Below, piece after piece: positions 43,902 through 54,139 of a DNA stretch of 64,000 nt. Origin of the DNA: Neurospora crassa OR74A (Eukaryota; Ascomycota; Sordariomycetes; Sordariales; Sordariaceae); the NCBI RefSeq assembly GCF_000182925.2, contig NC_026505.1:5704001-5768000 (forward strand), read 5' to 3'. The notes beneath the pieces were generated by a model. The model was not told the DNA's origin. It saw only the letters and a program-made list of their open reading frames with translations, and ran no database searches. The translations under genes were made by a program, and so were the position numbers. Position 1 is the stretch's first letter, and the number at the start of each line of letters is the position of its first letter.

Positions 43902-44594
43902 TCATTCCGGGACTGAGCGCCTGGCCTTCAGGTAGGTGCAAACTGGAATATTTGTTAATATTTGTTAATGTAGGCCAGAGGAAGCCCGAACACGGACGAG
44001 AGTCAGTGGTGTTGATGTCGACTTACGTAGTTTCTCACTCTTGCAAAACTCGCATTGCTCTGCATCTTGACGCGCAATACACTTGTGATTCCGGGCCCTG
44101 CACTGGTTGCATTTCGTATTGTACTCAATATTGTCGGTATCAAGGCTCCAACAGGCTAAGTGGAAAGGTCTCGTCAACAGGACAGAATTGCAGAATACGG
44201 GTTCGAAGGATACGGTAGCTTACCTAGCCCCTCAAACTCACACATTGTGCATCGTGGCACTTTGCGGTCGCAGTTTTGTAGAGTGGCTAACCCCATATTA
44301 AACCTACACGGCCTACACGCATCCATAAGCTTCCCTGTATAGGAACAGACTGTGGAATGTGTTAGCAAGCTTGGCTAGAAGCTTATAACAAGAGACATAA
44401 AGAGGAAATTGCACTAGCCTACCTTGTCCGTATTTGTCGCAATGAAAGCAATACGGATACTGGCGGTTGCAATTGTTGTTGCCCAGAGGCCGACATTGAT
44501 CACATACAATCGGTATTATTTCAATGACACGGCCATACTGTAGCGGCTGATGTGAACTGGGGGCCGAGGAAGATGGTAGAGATTGATTGTCCAT
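43902..44594 (-). CDS. Uncharacterised small protein with three tandem Zn2Cys6-like modules
   Basis: I do not recognise this gene. Four exons can be built by hand: 44594-44423, 44349-44224, 44155-44027 and 43942-43902, with introns of 73, 68 and 84 nt (donors GTAGGC, GTAAGC, GTAAGT; CTAAC- or TTAAC-like branch sites; YAG acceptors). The protein is 155 aa and the total is an exact multiple of three. After an SP-rich head it has three six-Cys modules. M1 is CDQCRPLGNNNC / CFHC / C, M2 is CRPCR... / CTMC / C and M3 is CNQCRARNHKC / CEFC / C. M3 obeys the fungal Zn2Cys6 rule CX2CX6CX8CX2CX6C exactly; M1 and M2 differ only in the second spacer (7 and 11). Arg follows the second Cys in all three. 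Every module ends CX2CX6C with a phase-1 intron in the codon just before the last Cys. DNA binding is possible, but no regulator domain follows. It is divergent from the ten-knuckle gene. Confidence 0.75.
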
Positions 44595-45850
44595 CTCAGC
44601 TGGAAGTGCGTTGAAAGAAGTATAAGAGACAGGGAAAACTAATGGCACAGGTTGGACTGATGTAAGCCTGGAGCGTAACGATGGATGGTCTCAATATTTC
44701 GGTGTTTCTGCGTTGAACAGAAGGCAAATGAAAAAAGCAAAAGCATTCTTGATTGGAGGAGCATGAATTGGGGGACAAGGACTTCTACTTGTATTTGTTT
44801 CCATTGTAGCATCCATAGTATGGTCCGCTGGGTGAGGACTTCCACGAGAAGACGCAACGGTGAGAGACTGAGCACTCCTGCCAGTCTCAACTGACTCTCG
44901 TCCCGCTCTCCAGAGATACCTACCGTAGTAGTACCTACACTCCTACCAGAAAGGACTGATGTAAACGCACTTGGTAAGTACGCAGTTACCTAGAGGTCGG
45001 TAGGTAGCCACGCGCAAACAAAAAAAGAGGTGGTCACTCACTGAGTGCCTGCCGGAAAGCCCAGACTTCTTTCCTTGATGACGTTTGGCGGGTGAGTTCT
45101 TATCCTACGCGCCTGCCTCTGCTTATTCAAAGACCCCCCATTGTGCCAGTGCCCGCGCCCGCCCGTGTCATTCTCATACGTGCCTTCCAGTTTCTTTCCC
45201 TGACGTTCAATCTTTGGGAGCCTGCCGCGGTGAGACTCAGATCAGACAGAGCTACCACCTCAGGCTCAAACCAGGCACGAGGCCACTCCTCCCACAACAG
45301 ATTTCTTCAAGTTGCCTGCCACTTGGACCGGGCATCTTTCACCCAAGTCCCCCCTCTTTCTTCTTCTTCTTCCTCCTTCTTCCCTCTTCTTCTTCTCCCA
45401 CCTTTTCTCTCCTCCGGTCCTTCCTTCCACTCCATCAGCATCCCACTTGCCGACGCACTCGCATCAGGACTCATACCTTGACAAGGTCTCTCTCACTCAA
45501 CAAGCGCCGCGTAAGTGCCACCACCTTTTATGTTCCACCGTTTTCCCGTCTGTATCGCACTGCACCTTGTGGCCATCGCGAGCCTCCGACGTCTTTGGTA
45601 TCTCGCGTCTTCTCTCACTTCCACCTGAGCTGTTGACCGGTGTTTCGTTTTCACAGCCCCCTCCACACCGGTCCCACGTTTGTCTGTAGAGGTCACCTCT
45701 CACTCACAGCTTCCACTCATCAACAACGCGACTTCATCTCACATTTGACTCACCCTCGACGCACAGCTAACATCCCCTCCTTCCACGCAGCGCAACGCTC
45801 CATCTGCTTTCCAGTAATCCCAAAGACCCCACCGCAAAGCCGTGATCAAC
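44595..45850. promoter_or_regulatory. Divergent upstream region, triple zinc-cluster / ten-knuckle genes
   Basis: This is 1.26 kb of shared upstream DNA. CTACC/GGTAG words cluster at 44920-45010. The right half (45100-45850) is strongly pyrimidine-rich and probably the leader of the plus-strand gene. A GTAAGT donor at 45509 with CAG acceptors near 45656, 45766 or 45791 suggests a 5' UTR intron. Confidence 0.5.
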
Positions 45851-47468
45851 ATGGCCACTTGGGAGACGAATGACGCTGCTTGGGGTGCGGGTGAAGGCAC
45901 TGCCTTCGCTGACAGCAATGGCTTTGATGACCATGGTTCCGGCAACCCCGTTGACGACTTTGCTGCTGCCGATGGCGCTGGCCATCAGGAGCCCAACGGT
46001 GCTTGTCACCGTTGCAACGAAGAGGGGCACTATGCCCGCGAGTGTCCTAACGCTCCGGCTATGACCTGCCGCGAGTGTGACTCGCCCGACCACGTCGTCA
46101 AGGACTGCCCGGAGAGGTCCTGCAAGAATTGTGGCGAGAAAGGTAAGACCTATGTTCCCCCCGTACCCTTGGACACCATTTAATGACTTTGCCAGGCCAC
46201 ACCATCGCCAAGTGTGAGGCAGCTCGCGCTATCGACCGCAGCCACTTGCCCGACAAGACCGTCGAGGAGGCCTGGAGCATGATTGTCGAGGCTGCGAAGG
46301 AGAAGGAGGTCACTGAGGTCAAAGAGGCTATCCAGATTTACCTCAAGGCCAGCCCTGAGACGACTTATGTGCAGCTGGAGGAGGCCCTTCGTGCCCAGGA
46401 TGTCAACTTGTGGCTGATTGCCATTGAGAGGCCCGTCATGACCACCATGACCAACATGGATTTGCAGGGCGGCCTCAACAAGAAGTACACCGTCACCTAC
46501 CGGTTCCAGTGGAACCCTCCCCGTCCTCGCGACCGTGAGTTGTGGCCGGCCGATGTTGCCGAGAATCTTGAGCGTCTGCAGGACGCCGGTGAGGTTGTCT
46601 CTCGCGGCATACCCAAGTGCGGCAACTGCGGCGAGTTGGGGCACATTCGGAAGAGCTGCCCTGAGGAGGGTGCGGAGAAGGAGGAGCTTGTCATCAAGTG
46701 CTTCAACTGTGAGGAAGTCGGCCACCGTATCCGCGACTGTAAGCTCCCCCTTCTACCGCGGAGTAAGATTCAGTCTAACGTTGTATAGGCCCCATTCCTC
46801 GCGTGGACAAGTTTGCCTGCAAGAACTGCGGACAGAGTGGTCACAGAGCATCTGATTGTAAGAGCCAGTCTGTGATCAAGTATCGAGCCCGAGTAATGCT
46901 GACAAGTTGTGCAGGCACCGAGCCGCGCTCCGCTGAGGGTGTTGAGTGTCGCAAGTGTAACGAGAGTGAGTAGCGTAACCCGTCCCCCAAGCGTATATGA
47001 TGGCTAACAGCTCTTGCCAGTGGGTCATTTCAGCAAGGACTGCCCTCAGGGCGGTGGTCCTCGCGGCTGTCGCAACTGTGGCCAGGAGGGCCACATGGCG
47101 AAAGAGTGCACCGAGCCCAAGAACATGGACAACGTCCAGTGCCGCAACTGTGATGAGTTCGGACATTTCAGCAAAGAGTGCCCTAAGCCTCGTGATAGTG
47201 AGTATGACATGATAGAAGATATGTAGCCAGATCACTGACTGCAATTCTAGTCACCCGCGTCAAATGCTCCAACTGTCAACAGATGGGACACTACAAGTCC
47301 AAGTGCCCCAACCCGCTCGTTGACGAGGATGCCGCACCCAGCTTTGACAATGCGGGCTTTGACAATGCCGGTTTTGACAACTCGGGCTTTGACAACGGCG
47401 GTTTCGATCACCAAGCTGGTGGCGGTGGTTGGGAGTCCTCTGCCGTGGCTGCTGGTGGAGACTGGTAA
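45851..47468 (+). CDS. Ten-CCHC zinc-knuckle RNA-binding-type protein
   Basis: There are six exons, 45851-46142, 46196-46738, 46789-46857, 46915-46965, 47021-47197 and 47251-47468, giving 449 aa. Introns are 50-57 nt, each with a GTAAG or GTGAG donor and an AG acceptor. Three CCHC knuckles (CHRCNEEGHYAREC, CRECDSPDHVVKDC, CKNCGEKGHTIAKC) precede a central region of about 120 aa without Cys repeats (it includes TVTYRFQWNPPRPRDRELWP). Seven more follow: CGNCGELGHIRKSC, CFNCEEVGHRIRDC, CKNCGQSGHRASDC, CRKCNEMGHFSKDC, CRNCGQEGHMAKEC, CRNCDEFGHFSKEC and CSNCQQMGHYKSKC. The tail has four FDNxG repeats. All five introns are phase 1 and four lie within knuckles, at the Gly before His or at the final Cys. 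Single-stranded RNA/DNA binding is inferred; the function is not known to me. It is a distant relative of the seven-knuckle gene at 11.7 kb. Confidence 0.9.
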
Positions 47469-47921
47469 GATCGTCAACGCTCCCCCTTCTGCGCCGCTCG
47501 TCTCAGAGTTGGAACAAATCCAACCATGGAGAGTTGCAGAGAATGAAGATTTGTTCCATGCTATGGCGCTCGCGAGCAAAGATCTGCCATAATATTTCGG
47601 ACAGTTCTATGTGTTTTCTCAGGGGAACCAAGTTGAAATGTCATTTCAAGACACCATCTTGATTGGACGATGGAAACATGAACACCATCGATTGCTGGGG
47701 CGGTTGATTTTCGGACACTTGGAGGATTTTCAGCACGGGATATGATCATGATGAGATAGGTACCAGAGACAGTCTTTAGGTAGTTCTAGTCAGGTGCTAC
47801 ATATCTCGAGCCTGAAAGGTTGCCTCAACGATCATGTATGCGACACCCTAACCTCGCTAATGACTCGGTGGTGACTTGGTGCAGTGATGATTTCTGGACT
47901 CCGTGACCATAGCGCTTCTGC
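47469..47921. other. Convergent 3' region
   Basis: This holds the 3' UTRs of the ten-knuckle gene and the methyltransferase gene. No gene is seen. Confidence 0.6.
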
Positions 47922-48971
47922 TTATTTTGTCAAGATGCCATAGATATGGGGCACGGTGTGGTGCCATTGTTCCTTAGGCGGCTGGGCCAAGTCGATGTCT
48001 GTCCACGGGCCAGCCTCTCTCAGATAGCGGCCAGTATCGCGACGAAGCTGGCATCCGCCGAGGCAGATTGGCCAGAAGAGGTTGACAAAGGCCTGGTAGG
48101 CATTCATGAACCAACCGCCCGGCTTGCTAGAGCAGCACTTGACGTGTTCGTAGACGAACCAACGGCCGCCCGGCTTGAGATAGCGGTACAGGATGGCAAT
48201 GTTCTTTTGCGGCTCCGGAATACTGCAAAGGCAGAGGATGGAGACTATGCAATCCAGAGATTCAGGCTGGATCTGAGGCGCGTAGCGTTCAATATCCTCG
48301 ATGCCAAAGGGAAGGATGGTGTACGTTTGCGACAGGCCTGCCTGCGCAATGTTATGTTGAAGCAGCGGGTGAATGCCATAATTGGGCTCGATGCCATACA
48401 CCTGCGTTATCCTCTGGCGACTTCCCACCACCTTTTTTGTCGTCTGCTTTTGTTGTTGCTGTTGCTGTTGCTGCTGAGAAGAAGGAGTTATCGTCGCCCA
48501 ACTAGCCGACAGTCCTTCCTCCTCGGCATCATCTTCCCCTCCTTGCCCCTCCTCCTCCTCTTCATCCTTTAGATACTTGTCATCACTAAACAAGCTAACC
48601 CACATGCCACTCCCCGGTCCAATCTCCAGCACGACTCCTCCCACTCCGGGCGCGTGCGCTTCGCTCTTGGGAACGACTTGCCCTTTGGATACTCTGCCTT
48701 CTAGCAGGGGCACGACGTTCGCTTCGGCGTTGCTGCGCACTTGGGGACCGGCGCGGGACCAGAAGTGGCCGAACCAGACGGATTGGAATTCAGAGGAGAG
48801 TAGAGGACCGCCGAGGAGGGCGAGGAAGCGCCGTTTCCGCAGGAGAGAGAGGACAGTTGTGGGTAGGTAGGAGGCGGAGAGGGATAGGAAGATCCACGGG
48901 TCGATGAGGGCGAGGATGGTGTCCTTGAGGGTGGTGAATGCCCCGGTGAGGCGGGAAGGGGAGGGGGCCAT
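47922..48971 (-). CDS. Membrane-anchored SAM-dependent methyltransferase, METTL7-like
   Basis: A single exon codes for 349 aa. A hydrophobic segment (about 18-44) near the N-terminus suggests a membrane anchor, as in METTL7-type enzymes. The class I methyltransferase fold follows: motif I VVLEIGPGSGMWV (113-125), an acidic and Gln-rich insertion (about 131-180, polyGln nine long), YGIEPN as the acidic end of strand 2, then LDCIVSILCLCSIPEP, YLKPGGRWFVYEHV and the C-terminal part ending HIYGILTK. The substrate is unknown; METTL7 proteins methylate small thiols, and other relatives methylate quinones or lipids. The start at 48971 has an excellent context (ATCACCATGGCC). The frame is open about 260 bases upstream, but that part is Ser/Thr-rich leader without AUG support. 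Confidence 0.82.
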   Translation of the reverse strand: MAPSPSRLTGAFTTLKDTILALIDPWIFLSLSASYLPTTVLSLLRKRRFLALLGGPLLSSEFQSVWFGHFWSRAGPQVRSNAEANVVPLLEGRVSKGQVVPKSEAHAPGVGGVVLEIGPGSGMWVSLFSDDKYLKDEEEEEGQGGEDDAEEEGLSASWATITPSSQQQQQQQQQKQTTKKVVGSRQRITQVYGIEPNYGIHPLLQHNIAQAGLSQTYTILPFGIEDIERYAPQIQPESLDCIVSILCLCSIPEPQKNIAILYRYLKPGGRWFVYEHVKCCSSKPGGWFMNAYQAFVNLFWPICLGGCQLRRDTGRYLREAGPWTDIDLAQPPKEQWHHTVPHIYGILTK

Positions 48972-49867
48972 GGTGATGGTTTTTTTTACTTTGGTAGAGG
49001 TGGTTTGTGGTGTTGTTGTGATAGGAGTGAAGTTTGGTGAGGTAGATTTGTCAAGTGTCGTTGAAGAGAGGTTTGGACTCTTCACAAACAGGGTAAAAGA
49101 AGGGTTTGGGACGAAAACGCTGAAAAGAAGGGTCAGCGCTCTGTATAATTTTATAGACCAGCCCAAAACTTTGTTCGAACCTCGTGACACCCTACGAATG
49201 GCGTGGCTATATGACTTGTCCAGGTTGAACAAGCCTGGATGTGAGTGAGACTACGGTGTAAGAGGGTGTCGTCCTCTCCGCTTCGGAAGCAGCAAAAATA
49301 GGTGATGATGGAGACGCCGCCCTTTGACAGAGCGGCAGACAAACACATTCAAAGGTGCGTGCAAAGGCGGGTACAACCCTAACCCGACGTCTTAGCCCCT
49401 TATTTCCCCGCTTTTAGACAGCTGTGCTAGTGGTCCCCTGTGGGCCCATGGAGGTTACCGATTGCCGGCCTACTGCCGAACGCGGAATGGGAGGTATTGA
49501 ATGGCATCATCGGTCTTGGACCGGGGTGAGTATCAAATGGTGTTCCAAACTCGCCTCCGTCGTCGGCGTTCATTGTAATTCTGTTTTACTCAGATCTTTT
49601 TGAGTTTCCAATTGAACAAGTTGTCACTCTGTTTACTCCTTCTGTCTCATTTGTGAAGCTATTCCCAGTAGCGGACTCACTTACACGAAGCGTCTTTGCC
49701 CAAAGCGGACTGTCCTTGTACTCGACTAGTGTCATTGGATCAGTCATCACAAGACGCCATCAACATCTTCCGAACCACACCAAGAGAAATTTCTGTAATA
49801 CCACACCATAAAGGTCACAGAGTTCCACTTCATACTATCAATTGGAAAAAACAGAAAAATCAACGTC
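48972..49867. promoter_or_regulatory. Divergent upstream region, methyltransferase / CoA ligase
   Basis: This is the shared upstream sequence of two divergent genes. No further gene, repeat or RNA is recognised. Confidence 0.5.
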
Positions 49868-51436
49868 ATGCCTTGCCCATTTGACCTCCAGGCCGCCATC
49901 CAGGGCGCCGATAACGATGTGGCCGTCATCATCCCCTCCAAGCCGCAGGCGCTCACAGTCACCTACGCCGACCTGAAGCGTGAAACCGCTTCGTTCCAGA
50001 AGAAGCTGGCAGACATTGGCATCACCAAGGGTTCTCCGGTCTCCATCGCCACCGTCAACTCGTACGAGTTCATCGTCTCTTTCCTTGCCGCCTCGTGGCA
50101 GCGCGGCATCGCCGCCCCTCTCAACCCGGCCTACAAGCAAGATGAATTCGAGTTCTACATCGAGGACGTCAAGTCCGCCATCGTGATCGTCCCCAAGGGC
50201 GCCTACGCAGCCGGTGCTCCCGTCGTTAAGGCCGCGCAAAAGTTCAACGCCGCCATCGCCGAATCCTACTGGGACGCCGCCAAAAACGAAGTCGCTCTCG
50301 ACGTCAAGGAACTCGGCCAACTCACCGGCAAGGGCGCCCAGCCCGTGTTGAAGCCAGACGCCGACGACATCGCTCTCGTCCTGCACACCAGCGGCACCAC
50401 CTCGCGCCCCAAGGTCGTCCCGCTCACGCACCGCAACCTGACGCGCACCATGAAGAACATCCGCAACACGTACCAGCTCACCTCTGCCGACCGAACCATG
50501 CTCGTCATGCCCCTCTTCCACGTCCACGGCCTTTTGTGCGGTCTTTTGGCCCCCCTCCTGACAGGCGGCAGCATGATCGTCCCCGCCAAATTCTCCGCCA
50601 CCGATTTCTGGTCTGACTTCATCCAGTTCCAAGCAAACTGGTACACCGCCGTGCCCACCATCCACCAAATCCTCCTCAAGCACCCGGTCCCCAACCCTCT
50701 GCCCAAGATCCGCTTCATCCGCTCCTGCTCCTCCCCTCTATCACCCACCGTCTTCCACAACCTCGAAAAGACCTTCCAGGCCCCCGTCCTCGAAGCCTAC
50801 GCCATGACCGAAGCCGCCCACCAAATGACTTCCAACCCGCTTCCCTCGGTCGGCAAGCGCAAGCCCGGCACCGTCGGCCTCGGCCAAGGCGTGGAAGTCG
50901 TCATTCTCGACGACAAAGACAACATCTTACCCGACGGACAAGAAGGCGAGATCTCCATCCGCGGCGAAAACGTCACCAAGGGGTACCTCAACAACCCCGA
51001 AGCCAACGCGTCCTCGTTCACGCGTAAGGGGGGCTACTTCCGCACGGGCGACCAAGGCAAGAAGGACGAGGACGGCTACATTGTCATTACGGGCCGCATC
51101 AAGGAGCTGATCAACAAAGGCGGCGAGAAGATCTCGCCGATTGAGCTGGATAATGTCCTGACGCGCCACCCGGCCGTTTCCGAGGCTGTTAGCTTTGCGA
51201 TCCCGGATGAAATGTACGGACAGGAAGTCGCGGTGGCGATTGTGTTGAAGCCTGGTCAACAGAAGGTGGATGCGGAGGAGTTTAAGCAATGGGTGGGAAG
51301 CAAGCTGGCCAAGTTCAAGGTGCCCAAGAAGATCTACTTTACGGATGTGATGCCCAAGACGGCGACGGGCAAGATCCAGAGGAGGATTGTGGCGGAGGAG
51401 ATGTTGAAGAAGGAGAGTAGGACTAGTAAGTTGTAG
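49868..51436 (+). CDS. Peroxisomal AMP-forming acyl-CoA synthetase, Pcs60/AAE3 (oxalyl-CoA synthetase) type
   Basis: A single exon codes for 522 aa. It belongs to the adenylate-forming ANL superfamily: ATP-binding loop LHTSGTTSRPK (172-182), PLFHVHGLLCGLL, AYAMTEAAHQM (A5), YFRTGDQGKKDEDGY (A7/A8), GRIKELINKGGEKISP hinge, and the catalytic Lys in KTATGKIQRR (A10). The pattern HxxHGxxCG, the 520-aa length and a C-terminal SKL match yeast Pcs60/Fat2 and plant AAE3, which activate oxalate (reported also for medium-chain acids) to the CoA thioester. SKL is the canonical PTS1, so peroxisomal import is expected. The substrate is inferred from family resemblance only. The start (AACGTCATGCCT) gives the conserved PFDLQAAI head. 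Coding bias is strong (C-ending codons), suggesting good expression. Confidence 0.92.
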   Translation: MPCPFDLQAAIQGADNDVAVIIPSKPQALTVTYADLKRETASFQKKLADIGITKGSPVSIATVNSYEFIVSFLAASWQRGIAAPLNPAYKQDEFEFYIEDVKSAIVIVPKGAYAAGAPVVKAAQKFNAAIAESYWDAAKNEVALDVKELGQLTGKGAQPVLKPDADDIALVLHTSGTTSRPKVVPLTHRNLTRTMKNIRNTYQLTSADRTMLVMPLFHVHGLLCGLLAPLLTGGSMIVPAKFSATDFWSDFIQFQANWYTAVPTIHQILLKHPVPNPLPKIRFIRSCSSPLSPTVFHNLEKTFQAPVLEAYAMTEAAHQMTSNPLPSVGKRKPGTVGLGQGVEVVILDDKDNILPDGQEGEISIRGENVTKGYLNNPEANASSFTRKGGYFRTGDQGKKDEDGYIVITGRIKELINKGGEKISPIELDNVLTRHPAVSEAVSFAIPDEMYGQEVAVAIVLKPGQQKVDAEEFKQWVGSKLAKFKVPKKIYFTDVMPKTATGKIQRRIVAEEMLKKESRTSKL

Positions 51437-52750
51437 GTTTGTGGGTTAGGTGCTGTAAAGGTGTGGATGGATGGATGGGTGTGAATAAGGTCTCGGAACT
51501 GAAAGATTGTTGTATACGTAATGGTCTATACGGTTATCATGTCAAGTATTTGGTGCAGAACGTCAAATGTAGAATTCATTTATACTGCGGTTTGCTCGAA
51601 CCTTTCATCGTTCACAACTGAATGTCAGAATGATCAAAATATGTGGACAGGTGAGTAGATGTACGTAAATTCTCTTCCAAGGAAGGTATACTCACTTGGT
51701 TCATAGGAGCTGCAAAGTCACTGACTATGTTGAACAGAATGATGCTGATGGACCGTATCACTGAGGTACCAAACAATCAGTTTACTGACTTGTTCTAACC
51801 AGCTGGACGGGTTCTCAGACTTACCTCTGCAAGATCTTGAAAGTCCAAGAACCTGCAACCAAATTCCACTTCGACTACTCACATCCAAATCGCAATATTC
51901 CGACTTGAACAAGACACTCTGAATTAATCTACCTGAAGCAACGAGACCCAACAATGAGACGATGATGATGCAACTGCCTTCATGAACGCCAAACTGCGAC
52001 ATGAAAAGCCAAATGAAAACCGACCAAACAACAGATCGTAAACAAACACAATAACAAGCATCTTTCGACAAGCGCTAATACCCTCCTCCATACTTCCATC
52101 TCCCGACTCGAGTCCACGGTAAATGAGGTGGTTGGCAAACAAGCCTTCGCTGATCATCCCATCTCTTTTCTTATTTCCATCATGCCATCAATGAGCTCCA
52201 TGAACCGCAGTTGTAGCCCTGTGGGGTGACTTCAGTGCTTCATCATGAAACAATCCATAATCCACTCACTTCACCGACGATCGCCCGTTTCATCATCAGA
52301 GATCAACATTCCCTCGGGTCCTTAATCCAAACCCAGTACCCGGTCCCCCAAGTGTGTGGCATGTGCAAAAATGCAGCGACAGGTGAAAAGGGCGGCATGT
52401 GATGTGCTCGCTTAACCCCAAATGATGATGTGTTGAGGGACGGTGAACAGAGAGTGAGAGAGTGAGAGAGGTTATTAAGTCTAGTAGTGGTTTCTTTCTG
52501 CAAATACGGGGTCATGTGATGTGTGCGCTCCATGCAGCCCAGAAAAAAAACACAGGCGGCAGCAAAGCTAAACAACAAACGACGAAATTTTCCATCTCAG
52601 CCGAGAGAAACAACAGAGAATATTTGTGCGCGCAACAGGATGGCCCAATTAGTAATCCCATCTGATTTGCAGTAGTAATCGAGAGAAAAACGCCCCCACA
52701 TTTCCGACCCACGATACACCATTATTGTTCACAAGTCATCCTAGCGTTCT
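51437..52750. other. Convergent 3' region, no gene seen
   Basis: This lies between the CoA ligase and the wall-protein gene. Frames up to 118 codons on the minus strand (51718-52157, 52303-52578) have no domain. The last 100 bases or so are the wall-protein 3' UTR. Confidence 0.6.
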
Positions 52751-54130
52751 TTACAGAAGGAGCTGGGCAAGGACGCCAGCAGCGGCAAGGAAGAGACCAG
52801 CGTTGACCGAGAGACCAGCAGCACCGCTGTCCTTCTTGTCAGAGCCACTGCCAGAGCTGCCGCCGGTGACACCCTGACCAGAGCCGGTCTTACCGGAGGT
52901 ATCCTGGTTGGCCTCCTCGTTGTTGGACTGGCAGTCGAAGGTACCCTCGATCTCACCGTTACCTCCTTGAGTCTTGGGAGCCATCTTGGCGAGAGCCTTG
53001 CAGTCGTTGGTGACATCGTTGGTGGAGGAGAGATCGAAAGCGCCACGGACGCTCTGGAGCTTGGGGAACTTGACCCTGCAGAGAAGAAAAATATCATGTC
53101 AGTGACAGTTCAGAAGAGGGGAAACAATTGATTAGAACTTACTCAGTGAAGTTACCACGGAGCTTGATGGCACCGACAACGGTCTGGAGAGCGGGGAAAC
53201 CGTTGATCTCCTCAAGCTCAGTGTTGTTGGCGACGAGAAGACCACCGCCAACCTGGGTGAGCTTGGGGAAGGTCAGGTTCTGCATGTTCTCGTTACCGAC
53301 GAACGAGATATCACCAGTCTTGGTCTCGGTGAGGTTGGGGAAGCTGAAGCTATCGAACTTGTTGTTGTCGAAGCGGGCAGAGCCGTTGACGACCTGGAGG
53401 GAGGGGAAGCTGATCTTGGAGACATCCGAGATAGCCATGTTCATGGCCCAGATGAGGTTGGGGAAGCCGACCTCCATGTCGAGACCGTTGGCCTGGATGG
53501 TGAGGTCGCCAGTGATCTCCTTGATAGCGGGCTCATACTTGGTGATGAACTGGTTGTTGTCAAGGTTCATGCTCTTGATGCTGGTAACGTTGATGGCATC
53601 GATGTTGCGGAGATGGCTGTCGGAGATGGTGATCTCGTCGACCTTGTTGAGCTGGGTCATGCCCATGTCGGGAACGTTGCCGATGGACTGCCAGGTGAGC
53701 TTGCTGACAGAGTTAAGCTTGAGCATGTTGACGGCGTTGAGCTGGGTGGTCTCGACAAGTCTGAACTCGCCACCAATCTGCTCGAGGGTGTCGGAGCCAA
53801 CGCTGTTAATGTTGGGGTTGTTCTCGATCTTGAGATCGCCAGTGATGATCTGAGGACCGCTCAACTGGAAGTCACCGGCAACCTCCTTGGTAACAACAAC
53901 GGAACCCTTAATAGTCTTGCACTTAGCAAGACCGGTAGCATCGGCCTGGCTGTGGATGGTGGTAGTGCCGCCGCTGACAGTGCAGGTAGAGGCCGACTGG
54001 GCTATAAGAGGGGGAAAGAGGTCAGTCATCGTACCGCTAAGACGTGATGGCAGCATAGGTAGTTGAGCGTATACATACCAGAAGCGGCGCCAATCGCCAC
54101 GATGGCGGGAGCAAGGTACTTGACAAGCAT
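52751..54130 (-). CDS. GPI-anchored cell-wall protein, Ecm33/Sps2 family
   Basis: There are three exons, 54130-54079, 54001-53143 and 53075-52751, giving 411 aa. Residues 1-19 are a signal peptide (MLVKYLAPAIVAIGAASAQ). The body is built of receptor-L-type leucine-rich repeats (for example FPNLTETKTGDISFVGNENM, FPKLTQVGGGLLVANNTEL) with several N-glycosylation sites (NVT, NGS, NLT, NFT). Then comes a Cys pair region (TNDCKALAKM, FDCQSNN), a Ser/Gly-rich stalk and a hydrophobic end (GLFLAAAGVLAQLLL) that fits a GPI-anchor signal. In yeast and other fungi Ecm33 is needed for wall integrity and apical growth. Length matches the family (about 400). The first coding intron (77 nt) separates most of the signal peptide from the rest. 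Confidence 0.93.
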
Positions 54131-54139
54131 TGTGACGGG

